The notes under the pieces: generated by a model
Database searches by the model: none
Seen by the model: the letters and a program-made list of their open reading frames with translations, nothing else
Told to the model about the DNA's origin: nothing
Part shown: positions 17,037-29,361 of the stretch, in pieces
Layout of the letters: each line of letters starts with the position of its first letter
Position numbering within the stretch: the stretch's first letter is position 1
Translations under genes and position numbers: made by a program
DNA from: CAWBJO01 sp963789175
GTDB taxonomy: Bacteria > Pseudomonadota > Alphaproteobacteria > Rhizobiales > Aestuariivirgaceae
Assembly: GCA_963789175.1 (NCBI GenBank)
Contig: CAWBJO010000006.1
Coordinates: forward strand, 62,001-126,000
Length of the DNA stretch: 64,000 nt
Direction of reading: 5' to 3'

Positions 17037-17621
17037 ATGTTCAAGCCCCGCCAACGGCCGGCTCTATCCGCACGGCTCCGGAACCTTATTTGGCCCCGCT
17101 CGGGGTTGAAGAGGGCCTGGCTCTATATGTGGCATCGCGTCAGGCGGATCAGCGCGACGCCGCACTCGATCGCGCTTGGCCTGGCTACCGGCGTCTTCAT
17201 GGGCTTCAATCCGTTGATCGGATTCCACCTGATACTATCGGCCCTCATCTGCGCGGCGATCGGCGGCAGCATCATCGCGGCCGCCATAGGCACGCTGGTA
17301 TGCAATCCGGTAATGTGTCCGCTGATGATGGTCGGCAACTATCAAGTCGGAATGGTGCTGATCGGCGAAGCGATCCGCGAAGATTTCGAGTACCGGGCAC
17401 CGGTCATAGAATTCGATCACCTGATGAGCGACCCGCTCTACGTGGTGAACGAGCTGTGGAGCGTTCTAGCTCCAGTCTTCGTTCCGATGCTGCTCGGAAG
17501 CGTTCTTCTGGGTCTGGCCGCGGCGATACCCACCTATTTCGCTGGACGCGCCGCCATCGAGTCCTACCAGCGCCGCCGGCGGGAGCGCCTGCGCGCAGGC
17601 CGGGCCGCGACGCACGCCTGA
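17037..17621 (+). CDS. DUF2062 membrane protein
   Basis: 194 residues. The DUF2062 signature is the segment SIALGLATGVFMGFNPLIGFH followed by hydrophobic helices (LILSALICAAIGGSIIAAAIG and PVFVPMLLGSVLLGLAAAIP). Two to three membrane spans are expected, with a basic C-terminal tail. Function is unknown. Members commonly sit before acpS-lepB-rnc in alphaproteobacteria, as here (13 bases upstream of acpS). Confidence 0.85.
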   Translation: MFKPRQRPALSARLRNLIWPRSGLKRAWLYMWHRVRRISATPHSIALGLATGVFMGFNPLIGFHLILSALICAAIGGSIIAAAIGTLVCNPVMCPLMMVGNYQVGMVLIGEAIREDFEYRAPVIEFDHLMSDPLYVVNELWSVLAPVFVPMLLGSVLLGLAAAIPTYFAGRAAIESYQRRRRERLRAGRAATHA

Positions 17622-17634
17622 GGGTTTCCCATCC

Positions 17635-18036
17635 ATGATCATCGGCATCGGAAGCGATATCATCGATATCCGCAGAATCGAGAAAACCCTCGATCGTTTC
17701 GGCAATCGGTTCACGGATCGGGTCTTCACCGACATCGAACGGCGGAAGTCCGACCGGCGCCTGGAGCGGGCCGCGTCCTACGCCAAGCGCTTCGCGGCCA
17801 AGGAAGCCTGCGCCAAGGCCCTGGGGACGGGATTTTCCCGGGGCGTGTATTGGCGGGATCTGGGGGTGGTCAACGAGCCGTCCGGCCGGCCGACCCTGGC
17901 ACTCGCCGGGGCGGCTCGATCCCATCTCGACCGGCTAACCCCGGCCGGCCACAAGGCTGTCTTACATTTGACAATCACCGACGACTATCCCTATGCGCAG
18001 GCACTGGTGATCATCACGGCCGTTCCAGTCAGCTAG
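17635..18036 (+). CDS. acpS: Holo-[acyl-carrier-protein] synthase
   Basis: 133 residues. It transfers 4'-phosphopantetheine from CoA to ACP. Signatures: IIGIGSDIIDIRRIEKTL with the Mg-binding Asp, and RFAAKEACAKALGTG with the conserved Glu and Lys. Length is normal. The start MIIGIGSD leaves no room for an alternative. Confidence 0.95.
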   Translation: MIIGIGSDIIDIRRIEKTLDRFGNRFTDRVFTDIERRKSDRRLERAASYAKRFAAKEACAKALGTGFSRGVYWRDLGVVNEPSGRPTLALAGAARSHLDRLTPAGHKAVLHLTITDDYPYAQALVIITAVPVS

Positions 18037-18158
18037 AGCCGGGCGGCGGCGGTCGGGGCCCGACCTCGAGGACTGCACGTTGCTTCACGGCGGATCACAA
18101 GCTATAGCGACGGTCGGTCGGGCGACGGCGGAATCCCGGATTGGCGAGACATCACGAC

Positions 18159-18944
18159 ATGGCGACGAACGTGCAGGAAACTCGAAAAGAAGAAAGCGCA
18201 TGGGAGGTCATCAAGACCGTCCTGCAAGCGTTGCTGCTGGCTTTCCTGGTGCGGACATTCCTTTTCCAGCCGTTCAACATCCCGTCGGGCTCGATGTATC
18301 CGACCCTCAAGATCGGCGATTACCTGTTCGTCTCGAAACTTTCCTACGGCTACAGCAAATACTCGTTCAATTTCGGAATAGACCGAATCGGGTTCAAGTT
18401 CGGACCCGTGCCGATCGAGGGCAGGGTGTTCTTCGCCGAGGCGCCGGAGCGGGGCGACGTCATCGTGTTCAAGCTCCCGAAGGACAACGAGACGGACTAC
18501 ATCAAGCGCCTGATCGGGCTGCCAGGCGACAAGATCCAGGTGATCGAGGGCATCCTTCACATCAACGGCGTTCCGGTAAAGCGCGAGCGCATCGCCGACT
18601 ACGTCGACACTACGGGTGAAGGCCTCGGCCGGCCCGTGCCCCGCTACCTGGAGACGCTGTCCAACGGCGTGACCTACGAAACACTCGACGCCATCGAAAA
18701 CAGCATCGGCGACAACACGAAGGAGTACGTGGTTCCGCCGGGCCACTACTTCATGATGGGCGACAACCGTGACAATTCCGAAGACAGCCGCTTCCTGACG
18801 CCGGTCGGCTACGTGCCTTACGAGAACCTCGTCGGCCGAGCCGACCTTATCTTCTTCTCGCACGACGGTGATGCGAGCATCCTCGAGATCTGGAAGTGGC
18901 CGACCTCCATACGCTGGTCGCGCTTCTTCACCCGGGTGCACTGA
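18159..18944 (+). CDS. lepB: Signal peptidase I
   Basis: 261 residues. Inner-membrane protease that removes Sec signal peptides. One N-terminal membrane helix (VLQALLLAFLVRTFLF), catalytic Ser in PSGSMYPTLKIGDYLFV, catalytic Lys in the segment DYIKRLIGLPGD, and the box GDNRDNSEDSR. The start at ATG 18159 is preferred over an in-frame TTG at 18141. The stop overlaps the rnc ATG by one base (TGATG), so the two are translationally coupled. Confidence 0.95.
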   Translation: MATNVQETRKEESAWEVIKTVLQALLLAFLVRTFLFQPFNIPSGSMYPTLKIGDYLFVSKLSYGYSKYSFNFGIDRIGFKFGPVPIEGRVFFAEAPERGDVIVFKLPKDNETDYIKRLIGLPGDKIQVIEGILHINGVPVKRERIADYVDTTGEGLGRPVPRYLETLSNGVTYETLDAIENSIGDNTKEYVVPPGHYFMMGDNRDNSEDSRFLTPVGYVPYENLVGRADLIFFSHDGDASILEIWKWPTSIRWSRFFTRVH

Positions 18945-19636
18945 TGACGTCCAAAGATCACGTCGAGCTCAAAGACGTGATCGCCAGGATCGGAGTGGAC
19001 ATCCGAAACGAGGACCTGCTTCTCGAAGCCTTTACGCACGCCTCACTGCCCGCCAAGTCGGGCCGCAACTATCAGGCGCTCGAATTTCTCGGCGACCGAA
19101 TTCTCGCCCTGATCATCGCCGAGGAACTCTATCGCCGCGATCCCGAAAGTCCGGAAGGACGGCTCAGCCTGCAGTTCAAGAAAATGGTTCGCACCGAGAC
19201 GCTATCGGAAATCGCGGTGGAACTCGGGCTCGGAGCGGCCATTCGTGCCGATCGCCAGGGCCGGTCGACCATACAGGCGAGCCGCAACGTGCTGGCCGAC
19301 GTCTGCGAAGCCCTGATCGGAGCCATCTATATCGACGGCGGGCTCGACGCCGCCCGCTCGTTCATCCTGACGCATTGGGCCAGCCGGCTCCACGACCTCG
19401 AGTCGGAGGCGAAGGATCCAAAGTCCATGCTGCAGGAGTGGGCGGCGGGCGAGGGTCTGCCGCCGCCCGCCTATACGGTTGTCGACCGGGCCGGTCCGGC
19501 GCACGACCCCGTGTTTCGGGTGAAGGCGACGCTGCCGGGCCGTGTCGCCGAAGGCGAGGGTAGATCGAAGCGGGAGGCGGAACAGAGCGCCGCACAGAAG
19601 CTGCTCCGGGCAGAGGGAGTGGTGGGCGGTGAATGA
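18944..19636 (+). CDS. rnc: Ribonuclease III
   Basis: 230 residues. Double-strand RNA endonuclease for rRNA and mRNA processing. The RNase III signature is LEFLGDRILALIIAE, with further active-site Asp/Glu in LADVCEALIGAIYIDGG. A C-terminal dsRNA-binding domain begins near DPKSMLQEWAAGEGLPPPAYTV and ends with SKREAEQSAAQKLL. era starts inside its last codons. Confidence 0.95.
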   Translation: MTSKDHVELKDVIARIGVDIRNEDLLLEAFTHASLPAKSGRNYQALEFLGDRILALIIAEELYRRDPESPEGRLSLQFKKMVRTETLSEIAVELGLGAAIRADRQGRSTIQASRNVLADVCEALIGAIYIDGGLDAARSFILTHWASRLHDLESEAKDPKSMLQEWAAGEGLPPPAYTVVDRAGPAHDPVFRVKATLPGRVAEGEGRSKREAEQSAAQKLLRAEGVVGGE

Positions 19637-20522
19637 GGCGACGCGGTGCGGTTTCGTCGCCGTCCTTGGCGCGCCGAATGCCGGGAAATCCACCCTCATC
19701 AACGCACTCGTCGGCTCCAAGGTCACGATCGTGTCCGAGAAGGTCCAGACGACGCGGGCGAGAATCCGCGCCATTGTCATCTCGGAACGAAGTCAGCTCA
19801 TCCTGGTCGACACGCCCGGCATCTTCACGCCGCGGCGCCGGCTGGACGAGGCGATGGTCGATGCGGCCTGGCAGGGTGCCGGCGATGCCGACGCCGTCCT
19901 GCTTCTCGTCGACGCCAAGGCGCGTGTCACCGACGATGTCAGGCAGATCCTGGCCCGGTTGGGCAAATTGCGGTCGAAAATTTTCCTCGCCCTCAACAAG
20001 ATCGACCTCGTGAAGCGCGAGACGCTCCTCGCGCTTGCGCAAACGCTCAACGCGGAAGCTCCGTTCGCCGAGACCTTCATGATCAGCGCAAGGACTGGCG
20101 ACGGCCTCGAAGCGCTTCTGAAGTCGCTGGCAGCCGCCGTGCCGGAAGGGCCGTGGCTCTATCCGGAGGATCAGATTGCCGACCTGCCGATGCGCCTGCT
20201 GGCCTCGGAGATCACCCGGGAAAAAATCTTCGAGCGCCTGCACCAGGAGCTCCCCTATGCATCGACGGTGGAAACCGAGACCTGGGAGGAGCGGGCGGAC
20301 GGCTCGTTGCGCATCGACCAGGTCATCTTCGTCGAGCGGGAAGGGCAGCGTAAGATCGTGCTGGGCAAAGGCGGACAAGGGATCAGGGAGATCGGCAGCC
20401 GGGCCCGGGAGGAGCTTTCTCGTATGCTGGAGCGAAAGGTGCACCTCTTTCTATTCGTCAAGGTGCGGGCCAACTGGGCAACCGATCCGGAACGGCTGCG
20501 CGCCATGGGCCTCGACCCGTGA
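19629..20522 (+). CDS. era: GTPase Era
   Basis: 297 residues with a GTG start that overlaps the rnc stop by 8 bases. Era binds 16S rRNA during small-subunit assembly. G1 loop GAPNAGKST, G3 VDTPGIF, G4 ALNKIDLV, and a C-terminal KH domain (VIFVEREGQRKIVLGKGGQGIREIG). The GTG is chosen because the conserved domain begins at once (VNEATRCGFVAVLGAPNAGK) and longer frames would sit inside rnc. Confidence 0.95.
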   Translation: MNEATRCGFVAVLGAPNAGKSTLINALVGSKVTIVSEKVQTTRARIRAIVISERSQLILVDTPGIFTPRRRLDEAMVDAAWQGAGDADAVLLLVDAKARVTDDVRQILARLGKLRSKIFLALNKIDLVKRETLLALAQTLNAEAPFAETFMISARTGDGLEALLKSLAAAVPEGPWLYPEDQIADLPMRLLASEITREKIFERLHQELPYASTVETETWEERADGSLRIDQVIFVEREGQRKIVLGKGGQGIREIGSRAREELSRMLERKVHLFLFVKVRANWATDPERLRAMGLDP

Positions 20523-20531
20523 GCCAATCCT

Positions 20532-21254
20532 ATGCAGTGGACGGAAGAAGGGATCGTCCTCGCCACGCGCAAGCACGGTGAGACGAGCGTCATCCTCGAG
20601 ATCCTGACGCGCAGCCGCGGACGGGCGGTCGGTCTTGCGCGCGGCGGACGCTCCAAGACGCTGAGGGCGACGCTGCAACCCGGAAACTCAGTGGTTGCGA
20701 CGTGGCGGGCGCGGCTCGAGGAGCATCTCGGCATCTTCATGATCGAGCCCTTGCGGTCGCGGGCGGCGAACCTGATCGATCACTCGGTCCGCCTCGCCGG
20801 ACTGACGACGGTGACGGCCCTGACTAGGCTTCTTCCGGAGCGCGAGCCGCATCCGAGGATGTATGATGCGACGAACGTGCTATTCGACCACCTGGAAGAC
20901 GATGCGGTGTGGCCGGCCCTGCTGGTGCGGTGGGAACTGGGCCTTCTGGACGAGCTTGGCTTCGGCCTCGACCTCGCGAGCTGCGCGGCGACGGGGAGCA
21001 ACGAAGCGCTGACATACGTGTCGCCGAAATCCGGCCGCGCCGTGAGTCGCGAGGCCGGAGAGCCGTATCGTGGCCGCCTCCTGCGCCTGCCGGCGTTTCT
21101 CATGACGGGCGGGGCGGCAAGTCCAGACGACATCAAGGACGGTTTCGCGCTCACTTCCTACTTCCTGCAGCGCCACCTGCTCGAGCCGCGCGGTCTTGCA
21201 ATGCCCCCATCGCGCAACCTGGTGGTGGAAAGCTTCGAGAGCGGCCGCACTTGA
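20532..21254 (+). CDS. recO: DNA repair protein RecO
   Basis: 240 residues. With RecR it loads RecA on SSB-coated DNA in the RecFOR pathway. N-terminal OB-fold start MQWTEEGIVLATRKHGETSVILEILTR type, then GLARGGRSKTLRATLQPGN, and a helical C-terminal half. It follows era by 9 bases, the usual alphaproteobacterial order. Confidence 0.92.
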   Translation: MQWTEEGIVLATRKHGETSVILEILTRSRGRAVGLARGGRSKTLRATLQPGNSVVATWRARLEEHLGIFMIEPLRSRAANLIDHSVRLAGLTTVTALTRLLPEREPHPRMYDATNVLFDHLEDDAVWPALLVRWELGLLDELGFGLDLASCAATGSNEALTYVSPKSGRAVSREAGEPYRGRLLRLPAFLMTGGAASPDDIKDGFALTSYFLQRHLLEPRGLAMPPSRNLVVESFESGRT

Positions 21255-21305
21255 TCGAAAGTTTCGCATCCCTATTGTGGCGCAGCCATAGAAGGAGCGT
21301 TCCCC

Positions 21306-21706
<401 letters not shown>

Positions 21707-21710
<4 letters not shown>

Positions 21711-21970
21711 GGCTCGCCACCGGCATCGCCGTCTATTTCATCATCTGGTGGGTGATGCTGTTCGTGACGCTGCCCTGGGGCGCCAGGAGCGCCCACGAAG
21801 CGGGCGAGGAGGTGGGTCCCGGCCATGCACCCAGCGCCCCGCTCAAGCCGATGATGATCCGCAAGATCATCGCCACGTCCATCCTCGCCGCCGTCGTCTT
21901 TGCCGGCTACTGGTGGGCCTCCGCGCAAGGCCTGCTGTCGCCCGCAAACTGGACCTTCATTTCCCTCTGA
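21707..21970 (+). CDS. DUF1467 family small membrane protein
   Basis: 87 residues with GTG start. Two hydrophobic helices: GIAVYFIIWWVMLFVTLPWG and IIATSILAAVVFAGYWWAS, joined by a short charged loop. This is the DUF1467 pattern; function is unknown. It overlaps the mce stop by four bases and is followed by a terminator, so mce-DUF1467 is a closed unit here. Confidence 0.85.
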
Positions 21971-21986
21971 CGAGGGGAAGCCCAAG

Positions 21987-22015
21987 AAAAAAGCAAGGCC
22001 TTGCGCCTTGCTTTT
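21987..22015 (+). terminator. Rho-independent terminator after DUF1467
   Basis: AAGCAAGGC (21991-21999) and GCCTTGCTT (22005-22013) form a perfect 9 bp stem around CTTGC, with AAAA before and TT after. It can work in both directions and begins 16 bases after the stop. Confidence 0.8.
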
Positions 22016-22352
22016 CCAGTTCCGTTTTGCCCCTCCGACCATGGGTGTCCATGGCGGCAGCGACCCGCAGGTGCGCCGGAGGCTCTCTCCTCCCCAGACT
22101 TGGACCGTCAAGCTGAATCCCCAAAGGGTGCAGCCCGAATGTCACGCCTCGTTGTCGTTGACGGCCGAACCATACGGCGGTCGACTCGATCTGTCACATG
22201 AATTTTTGCTCAGTATCGAGGTTCCTCCACCTGCCGCCGATTTGGCGCCCCGCCCCCTTTGTTTCGCGGTCGTTATCGCATAAAACGGCATCCTTGCTGA
22301 CGTTGCGCTGCATCGCGCGGCAGGCACGCGACCGGACATTTCACGGGCTAGG
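22016..22352. other. Intergenic region before proS
   Basis: No supported gene in this stretch. It has a short palindrome pair CCATGG-N4-CCATGG-like near 22040-22060 and a weak promoter-like TTGTTT (22259-22264), 16 bp spacer, TAAAAC (22281-22286) about 67 bases before proS. A 49-codon minus-strand frame at 22142-22291 was considered and not accepted. Confidence 0.5.
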
Positions 22353-23678
22353 ATGCGCCTTTCACGATATTTCATGCCGATCCTCAGGGACGATCCGAAG
22401 GAGGCCGAGATCGCGTCCCATCGGCTCATGCTGCGGACCGCGATGATCAGGCAGGAGGCGGCGGGAAGCTACTCGTGGCTACCGCTGGGGTTGCGCGTCC
22501 TCAAGAAGATCGAGCGGATCGTGCGCGAAGAGCAGGACAGGGCAGGGGCGCTCGAGGTGCTCATGCCCACTCTCCAGTCCGCCGACCTGTGGCGCAAGTC
22601 GGGGCGCTACGAGGCCTACGGGAAGGAGATGCTGCGGTTCAAGGACCGCCACGACCGCGAGATGCTCTATGGCCCGACGAACGAAGAGATGATCACCGAC
22701 ATCTTCCGCCAGGGCGTCCAGTCATATCGCGATCTGCCGCGCAACCTCTACCACATCCAGTGGAAATTCAGGGACGAGGTGCGCCCGCGGTTCGGCGTGA
22801 TGCGCGGCCGCGAATTCCTGATGAAGGACGCGTACTCCTTCGACATCAGCGCCGAGGCCGGCCGACACTCCTACAACAAGATGTTCGTCTCCTACCTGCG
22901 CACGTTCTCGCGCATGGGACTCAAGGCCATCCCGATGCAAGCCGAGACCGGCCCGATCGGCGGCGACCAGAGCCACGAATTCCTCATCCTCGCCAACACC
23001 GGTGAAAGTGCCGTCCATTTCGACCGGGACTTCTACGACATGAATTGGACAGAGATCGACATCGACTACGACGACGTCGACGGCATCGCCAAGTTCGTCA
23101 GCGAGTTTACCAACAAGTATGCGGCCACCGAGGACAAGCACGACGAGGCGGAGTTCCATCGCCGAGTGCCGGAGAACCGCCGGCTCACGGGCCGCGGTAT
23201 CGAGGTCGGGCACATCTTCTTCTTCGGCACCAAGTATTCGAAACCGCTCGGAGCCCTCGTACAGGCGCCGGGCGGGCAGCAGGTGCCGGTCGAATCCGGC
23301 TCCTACGGAATCGGCGTGTCGCGCCTGGCTGGTGCCGTCATCGAGGCGAGCCATGACGAGGCCGGCATCATCTGGCCGGAACCGGTGGCGCCTTTCAGGA
23401 TCGGGCTGATCAACCTGAAACAGGGAGACGGAGAGACTGACGGCGCCTGCGAGAAGCTCTACAAGGCGTTCGGTGCTGCCGGAATCGAGGTCCTCTACCA
23501 TGACACCGACGAGCGGCCCGGCGCCAAGTTCGCCGTCTTCGATCTGATCGGCCTGCCCTGGCAGGTGATCATCGGTCCGCGCGGATTGAAGGATGGCGTG
23601 GCGGAGGTCAAGGAGCGGGCAGGCGGGAAACGGCAGATGATCCCGCTCGACCGCGTGGTCGAGCATTTCCGCTCTTAA
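22353..23678 (+). CDS. proS: Prolyl-tRNA synthetase, short alphaproteobacterial type
   Basis: 441 residues. Class II synthetase that charges tRNA-Pro. The length matches the alphaproteobacterial form, which lacks the editing insertion of the enterobacterial enzyme. Motif 2 is the FRDEVRPRFGVMRGREFLMKDAYSF region (22770-22850) and motif 3 is GSYGIGVSRL. The N-terminal TPKEAEI-like segment (DDPKEAEIASHRLMLRTAMI) supports the start. An anticodon-binding domain is at the C-terminus. Confidence 0.96.
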   Translation: MRLSRYFMPILRDDPKEAEIASHRLMLRTAMIRQEAAGSYSWLPLGLRVLKKIERIVREEQDRAGALEVLMPTLQSADLWRKSGRYEAYGKEMLRFKDRHDREMLYGPTNEEMITDIFRQGVQSYRDLPRNLYHIQWKFRDEVRPRFGVMRGREFLMKDAYSFDISAEAGRHSYNKMFVSYLRTFSRMGLKAIPMQAETGPIGGDQSHEFLILANTGESAVHFDRDFYDMNWTEIDIDYDDVDGIAKFVSEFTNKYAATEDKHDEAEFHRRVPENRRLTGRGIEVGHIFFFGTKYSKPLGALVQAPGGQQVPVESGSYGIGVSRLAGAVIEASHDEAGIIWPEPVAPFRIGLINLKQGDGETDGACEKLYKAFGAAGIEVLYHDTDERPGAKFAVFDLIGLPWQVIIGPRGLKDGVAEVKERAGGKRQMIPLDRVVEHFRS

Positions 23679-23691
23679 CGGAACGTCGAAC

Positions 23692-24966
23692 ATGGTCCAG
23701 ACGGCGACAGATACGCGACCTTTCGCTCCCTTCGAGTGGCTGCTCGCGACGCGCTACCTCAGGGCCCGGCGGCGCGAGGGCTTCATTTCCGTCATCGCCG
23801 GATTTTCCTTTCTGGGGATCACGCTCGGCGTCGCCACCCTGATCATCGTGATGGCGGTGATGAACGGCTTTCGCAGCGAGCTCATGGGCAAGATCCTGGG
23901 CTTCACCGGCCACATCAACGTCTACGAAGTCGGCGGCGAGCCGATCGTCGATTTCGATCCGCTGGTGCAGAAGCTCGCGGCGGTCGGCGGCGTCACGCGC
24001 GCCGTGCCTTACGTCGAAGGCCAGGCCATGGTCTCCTCGCAACGCCAGGCGACCGGTACGCTGGTGCGCGGCATTCGCGAGACCGACTTGAAGAGCCTGC
24101 CCAGCGTCGCCAACAAGAAGCTGCGCGGCACACTCGCCGGCTTCGATCAGTCGGGCGGCGTGGCCATCGGCTACCGCATGGCGTGGCGCCACAACCTTTC
24201 GCTCGGCCAGGAGCTGACCCTCATCTCGCCCAACGGCCCGGAGACGGCGTTCGGCAGCGCGCCGCGCATCCGCAACTTCCCGATCGTCGCGCTCTTCGAA
24301 GTCGGCATGTCGGACTATGACGAGAACGTCGTCTACATGCCGCTCGCCAGTGCGCAGGAGTATTTCCTCCTCGACGGCGGGGTCACCGGCATCGAAGTGA
24401 TGGTGGCCAAACCGGACCAGGTCGACCGTTTCGTCGAACCGTTCAGCGAGATCGCAGGCTCGGGTTTCGACATCAACACCTGGACGCGGCGCAACGAGGC
24501 GTTCTTCTCCGCACTGGCCGTCGAGCGGAACGTCATGTTCATGATCCTGACGCTAATCATCCTGGTCGCGGCCCTCAACATCATCTCCGGCCTCATCATG
24601 CTGGTGAAGGACAAGGGGCACGACATCGCCATCCTGCGCACGATGGGCGCAACGCGAGGCGCGATCCAGCGCGTCTTCCTCATCACCGGCGCGGCGATCG
24701 GTGTCGTCGGGACGATCGCCGGGCTGATACTGGCGCTGATCGTCTGCTCGAACATCGAGAGCATCCGGCAGTTCGTGAGCTGGATCACCAGGACCGAAGT
24801 CTTCTCCCCCGAACTCTACTACCTGTCGCAGCTTCCCGCCGAACTCGACGCCGGACAGACCATCGGCATCGTCGTCATGTCGCTCGTGCTGTCGGTGCTG
24901 GCGACGGTCTATCCGTCCTGGCGAGCCGCCAGCCTCGATCCGGTGGACGCGCTGAGGTACGAATGA
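23692..24966 (+). CDS. lolC: Lipoprotein-releasing ABC permease LolC/LolE family
   Basis: 424 residues. Inner-membrane permease that, with LolD, releases outer-membrane lipoproteins to LolA. FtsX/MacB-like: one N-terminal helix (VIAGFSFLGITLGVATLIIVMAVM), a large periplasmic domain (about 50-270), and three C-terminal helices, ending in the family tail PSWRAASLDPVDALRYE. A single LolC/E-type gene is usual in alphaproteobacteria, probably working as a homodimer. The stop overlaps the lolD ATG by four bases. Confidence 0.94.
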   Translation: MVQTATDTRPFAPFEWLLATRYLRARRREGFISVIAGFSFLGITLGVATLIIVMAVMNGFRSELMGKILGFTGHINVYEVGGEPIVDFDPLVQKLAAVGGVTRAVPYVEGQAMVSSQRQATGTLVRGIRETDLKSLPSVANKKLRGTLAGFDQSGGVAIGYRMAWRHNLSLGQELTLISPNGPETAFGSAPRIRNFPIVALFEVGMSDYDENVVYMPLASAQEYFLLDGGVTGIEVMVAKPDQVDRFVEPFSEIAGSGFDINTWTRRNEAFFSALAVERNVMFMILTLIILVAALNIISGLIMLVKDKGHDIAILRTMGATRGAIQRVFLITGAAIGVVGTIAGLILALIVCSNIESIRQFVSWITRTEVFSPELYYLSQLPAELDAGQTIGIVVMSLVLSVLATVYPSWRAASLDPVDALRYE

Positions 24967-25661
24967 AAGGGCCTTCGATCTCTCCCGCGCTGCAATTGGA
25001 GAAGGTGTCGCGCAGCTACCAGGAAGCCCGCGGCCGGCGCCTGGACGTCTTCCAGAATCTCAACCTGACCGTCTCGCCGGGAGAGATCGTTGCGCTCGTC
25101 GGGCCGTCGGGTGCCGGCAAGTCGTCGCTCCTCCACATCGCCGGGCTCCTGGAAAAACCCACGACGGGAACGGTTCTCATCGCCGGGCGAAACTGCTCCG
25201 ATCTCGATGACGAAGCCCGGACTCGGGTCAGGAGGATCGGGGTGGGGTTCATCTACCAATTCCACCATCTGCTCGCCGAATTCACTGCGCTCGAGAACGT
25301 GGTCATGCCGATGCTGATTGCCGGAATCGACCGGAAGGACGCGAGCGATCGGGCTGCCGCCTTGCTCGGCCGGCTCGGTCTCGGCGAGCGACTTCGCCAT
25401 CGTCCGGCCGAACTTTCAGGCGGCGAACGCCAGAGGGTGGCAATCGCGCGGGCGATCGCCAACCGCCCGCTCCTGCTCCTCGCCGACGAACCGACCGGCA
25501 ATCTCGATCCGCGCACCGCCGAGCGCGTCCACCGGGAGCTCCTCGAGCTGATCGCGCAAGAAGGGTTCGGCGCCCTGATTGCAACACACAACATGGACCT
25601 TGCGAGCCAGATGTCACGCGTGCTGCGACTCGAGCAGGGCGAGCTCGTCGCAGATCGTTAA
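24963..25661 (+). CDS. lolD: Lipoprotein-releasing ABC ATPase LolD
   Basis: 232 residues. Walker A GPSGAGKSS, Q-loop region YQFHHLLAEFTALENV, signature LSGGERQRVAIARA, Walker B LLLADEPTGNLD and switch His in ATHN. The GFIYQFHHLLAEF segment is characteristic of LolD. It partners with the overlapping LolC permease. Confidence 0.95.
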   Translation: MKGPSISPALQLEKVSRSYQEARGRRLDVFQNLNLTVSPGEIVALVGPSGAGKSSLLHIAGLLEKPTTGTVLIAGRNCSDLDDEARTRVRRIGVGFIYQFHHLLAEFTALENVVMPMLIAGIDRKDASDRAAALLGRLGLGERLRHRPAELSGGERQRVAIARAIANRPLLLLADEPTGNLDPRTAERVHRELLELIAQEGFGALIATHNMDLASQMSRVLRLEQGELVADR

Positions 25662-25694
25662 TCGTTTTCCACAGCCTAACGGCCTCGATTCATT

Positions 25695-25734
25695 GCCGGC
25701 GCGCCAAGCTGCTGGAGGAGTTGGGCGCGCCGGC
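25695..25734. other. Perfect 11 bp stem-loop just before dnaE
   Basis: GCCGGCGCGCC (25695-25705) and GGCGCGCCGGC (25724-25734) with an 18-base loop, 13 bases before the dnaE ATG. No T run follows; instead TATAAG comes directly after. It could end lolD transcripts with Rho, or regulate dnaE. Confidence 0.55.
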
Positions 25735-25747
25735 TATAAGCTCACGC

Positions 25748-29182
<3,435 letters not shown>

Positions 29183-29195
29183 GGCCGGCAGGGAC

Positions 29196-29224
29196 TTGCG
29201 TTCCGCAGGCGAGACCCCTATAAG
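29196..29224 (+). promoter_or_regulatory. Candidate strong promoter of rpsB-tsf
   Basis: TTGCGT (29196-29201), 17 bp spacer, TATAAG (29219-29224). The start site would be near 29231, giving a GC-rich leader of about 130 bases before rpsB that contains a GGGC-GAAA-GCCC tetraloop hairpin (29266-29277). A leader-mediated feedback by S2 is possible but not shown. Confidence 0.6.
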
Positions 29225-29361
29225 CGCCCCACCAATCCACACGCGGATGCCGGGCCGTGACGCATGGGCGAAAGCCCCTCATAGCGCGACGTCCCTCCGG
29301 TGCCGGGCTCGCCCGGTCACAAGGCTCCGCGGCGGTTCAACCGGAAAAGGAGTACCAAGGC

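Noticed and set aside
14702..17044. 780-codon open frame antisense to rsh
   Set aside because: Its translation is low-complexity Arg/Asp/Val/Leu typical of the complement of a GC-rich gene, and rsh on the other strand has full domains.
22142..22291. 49-codon minus-strand frame ending in AVNDNEA before proS
   Set aside because: The ending resembles some small alphaproteobacterial proteins, but there is no spaced ribosome site and no recognisable fold.
29257..29361. Longer N-terminus for S2
   Set aside because: The extra 35 residues lie between promoter and ribosome site and are not S2-like; AAGGAG before 29362 marks the start.
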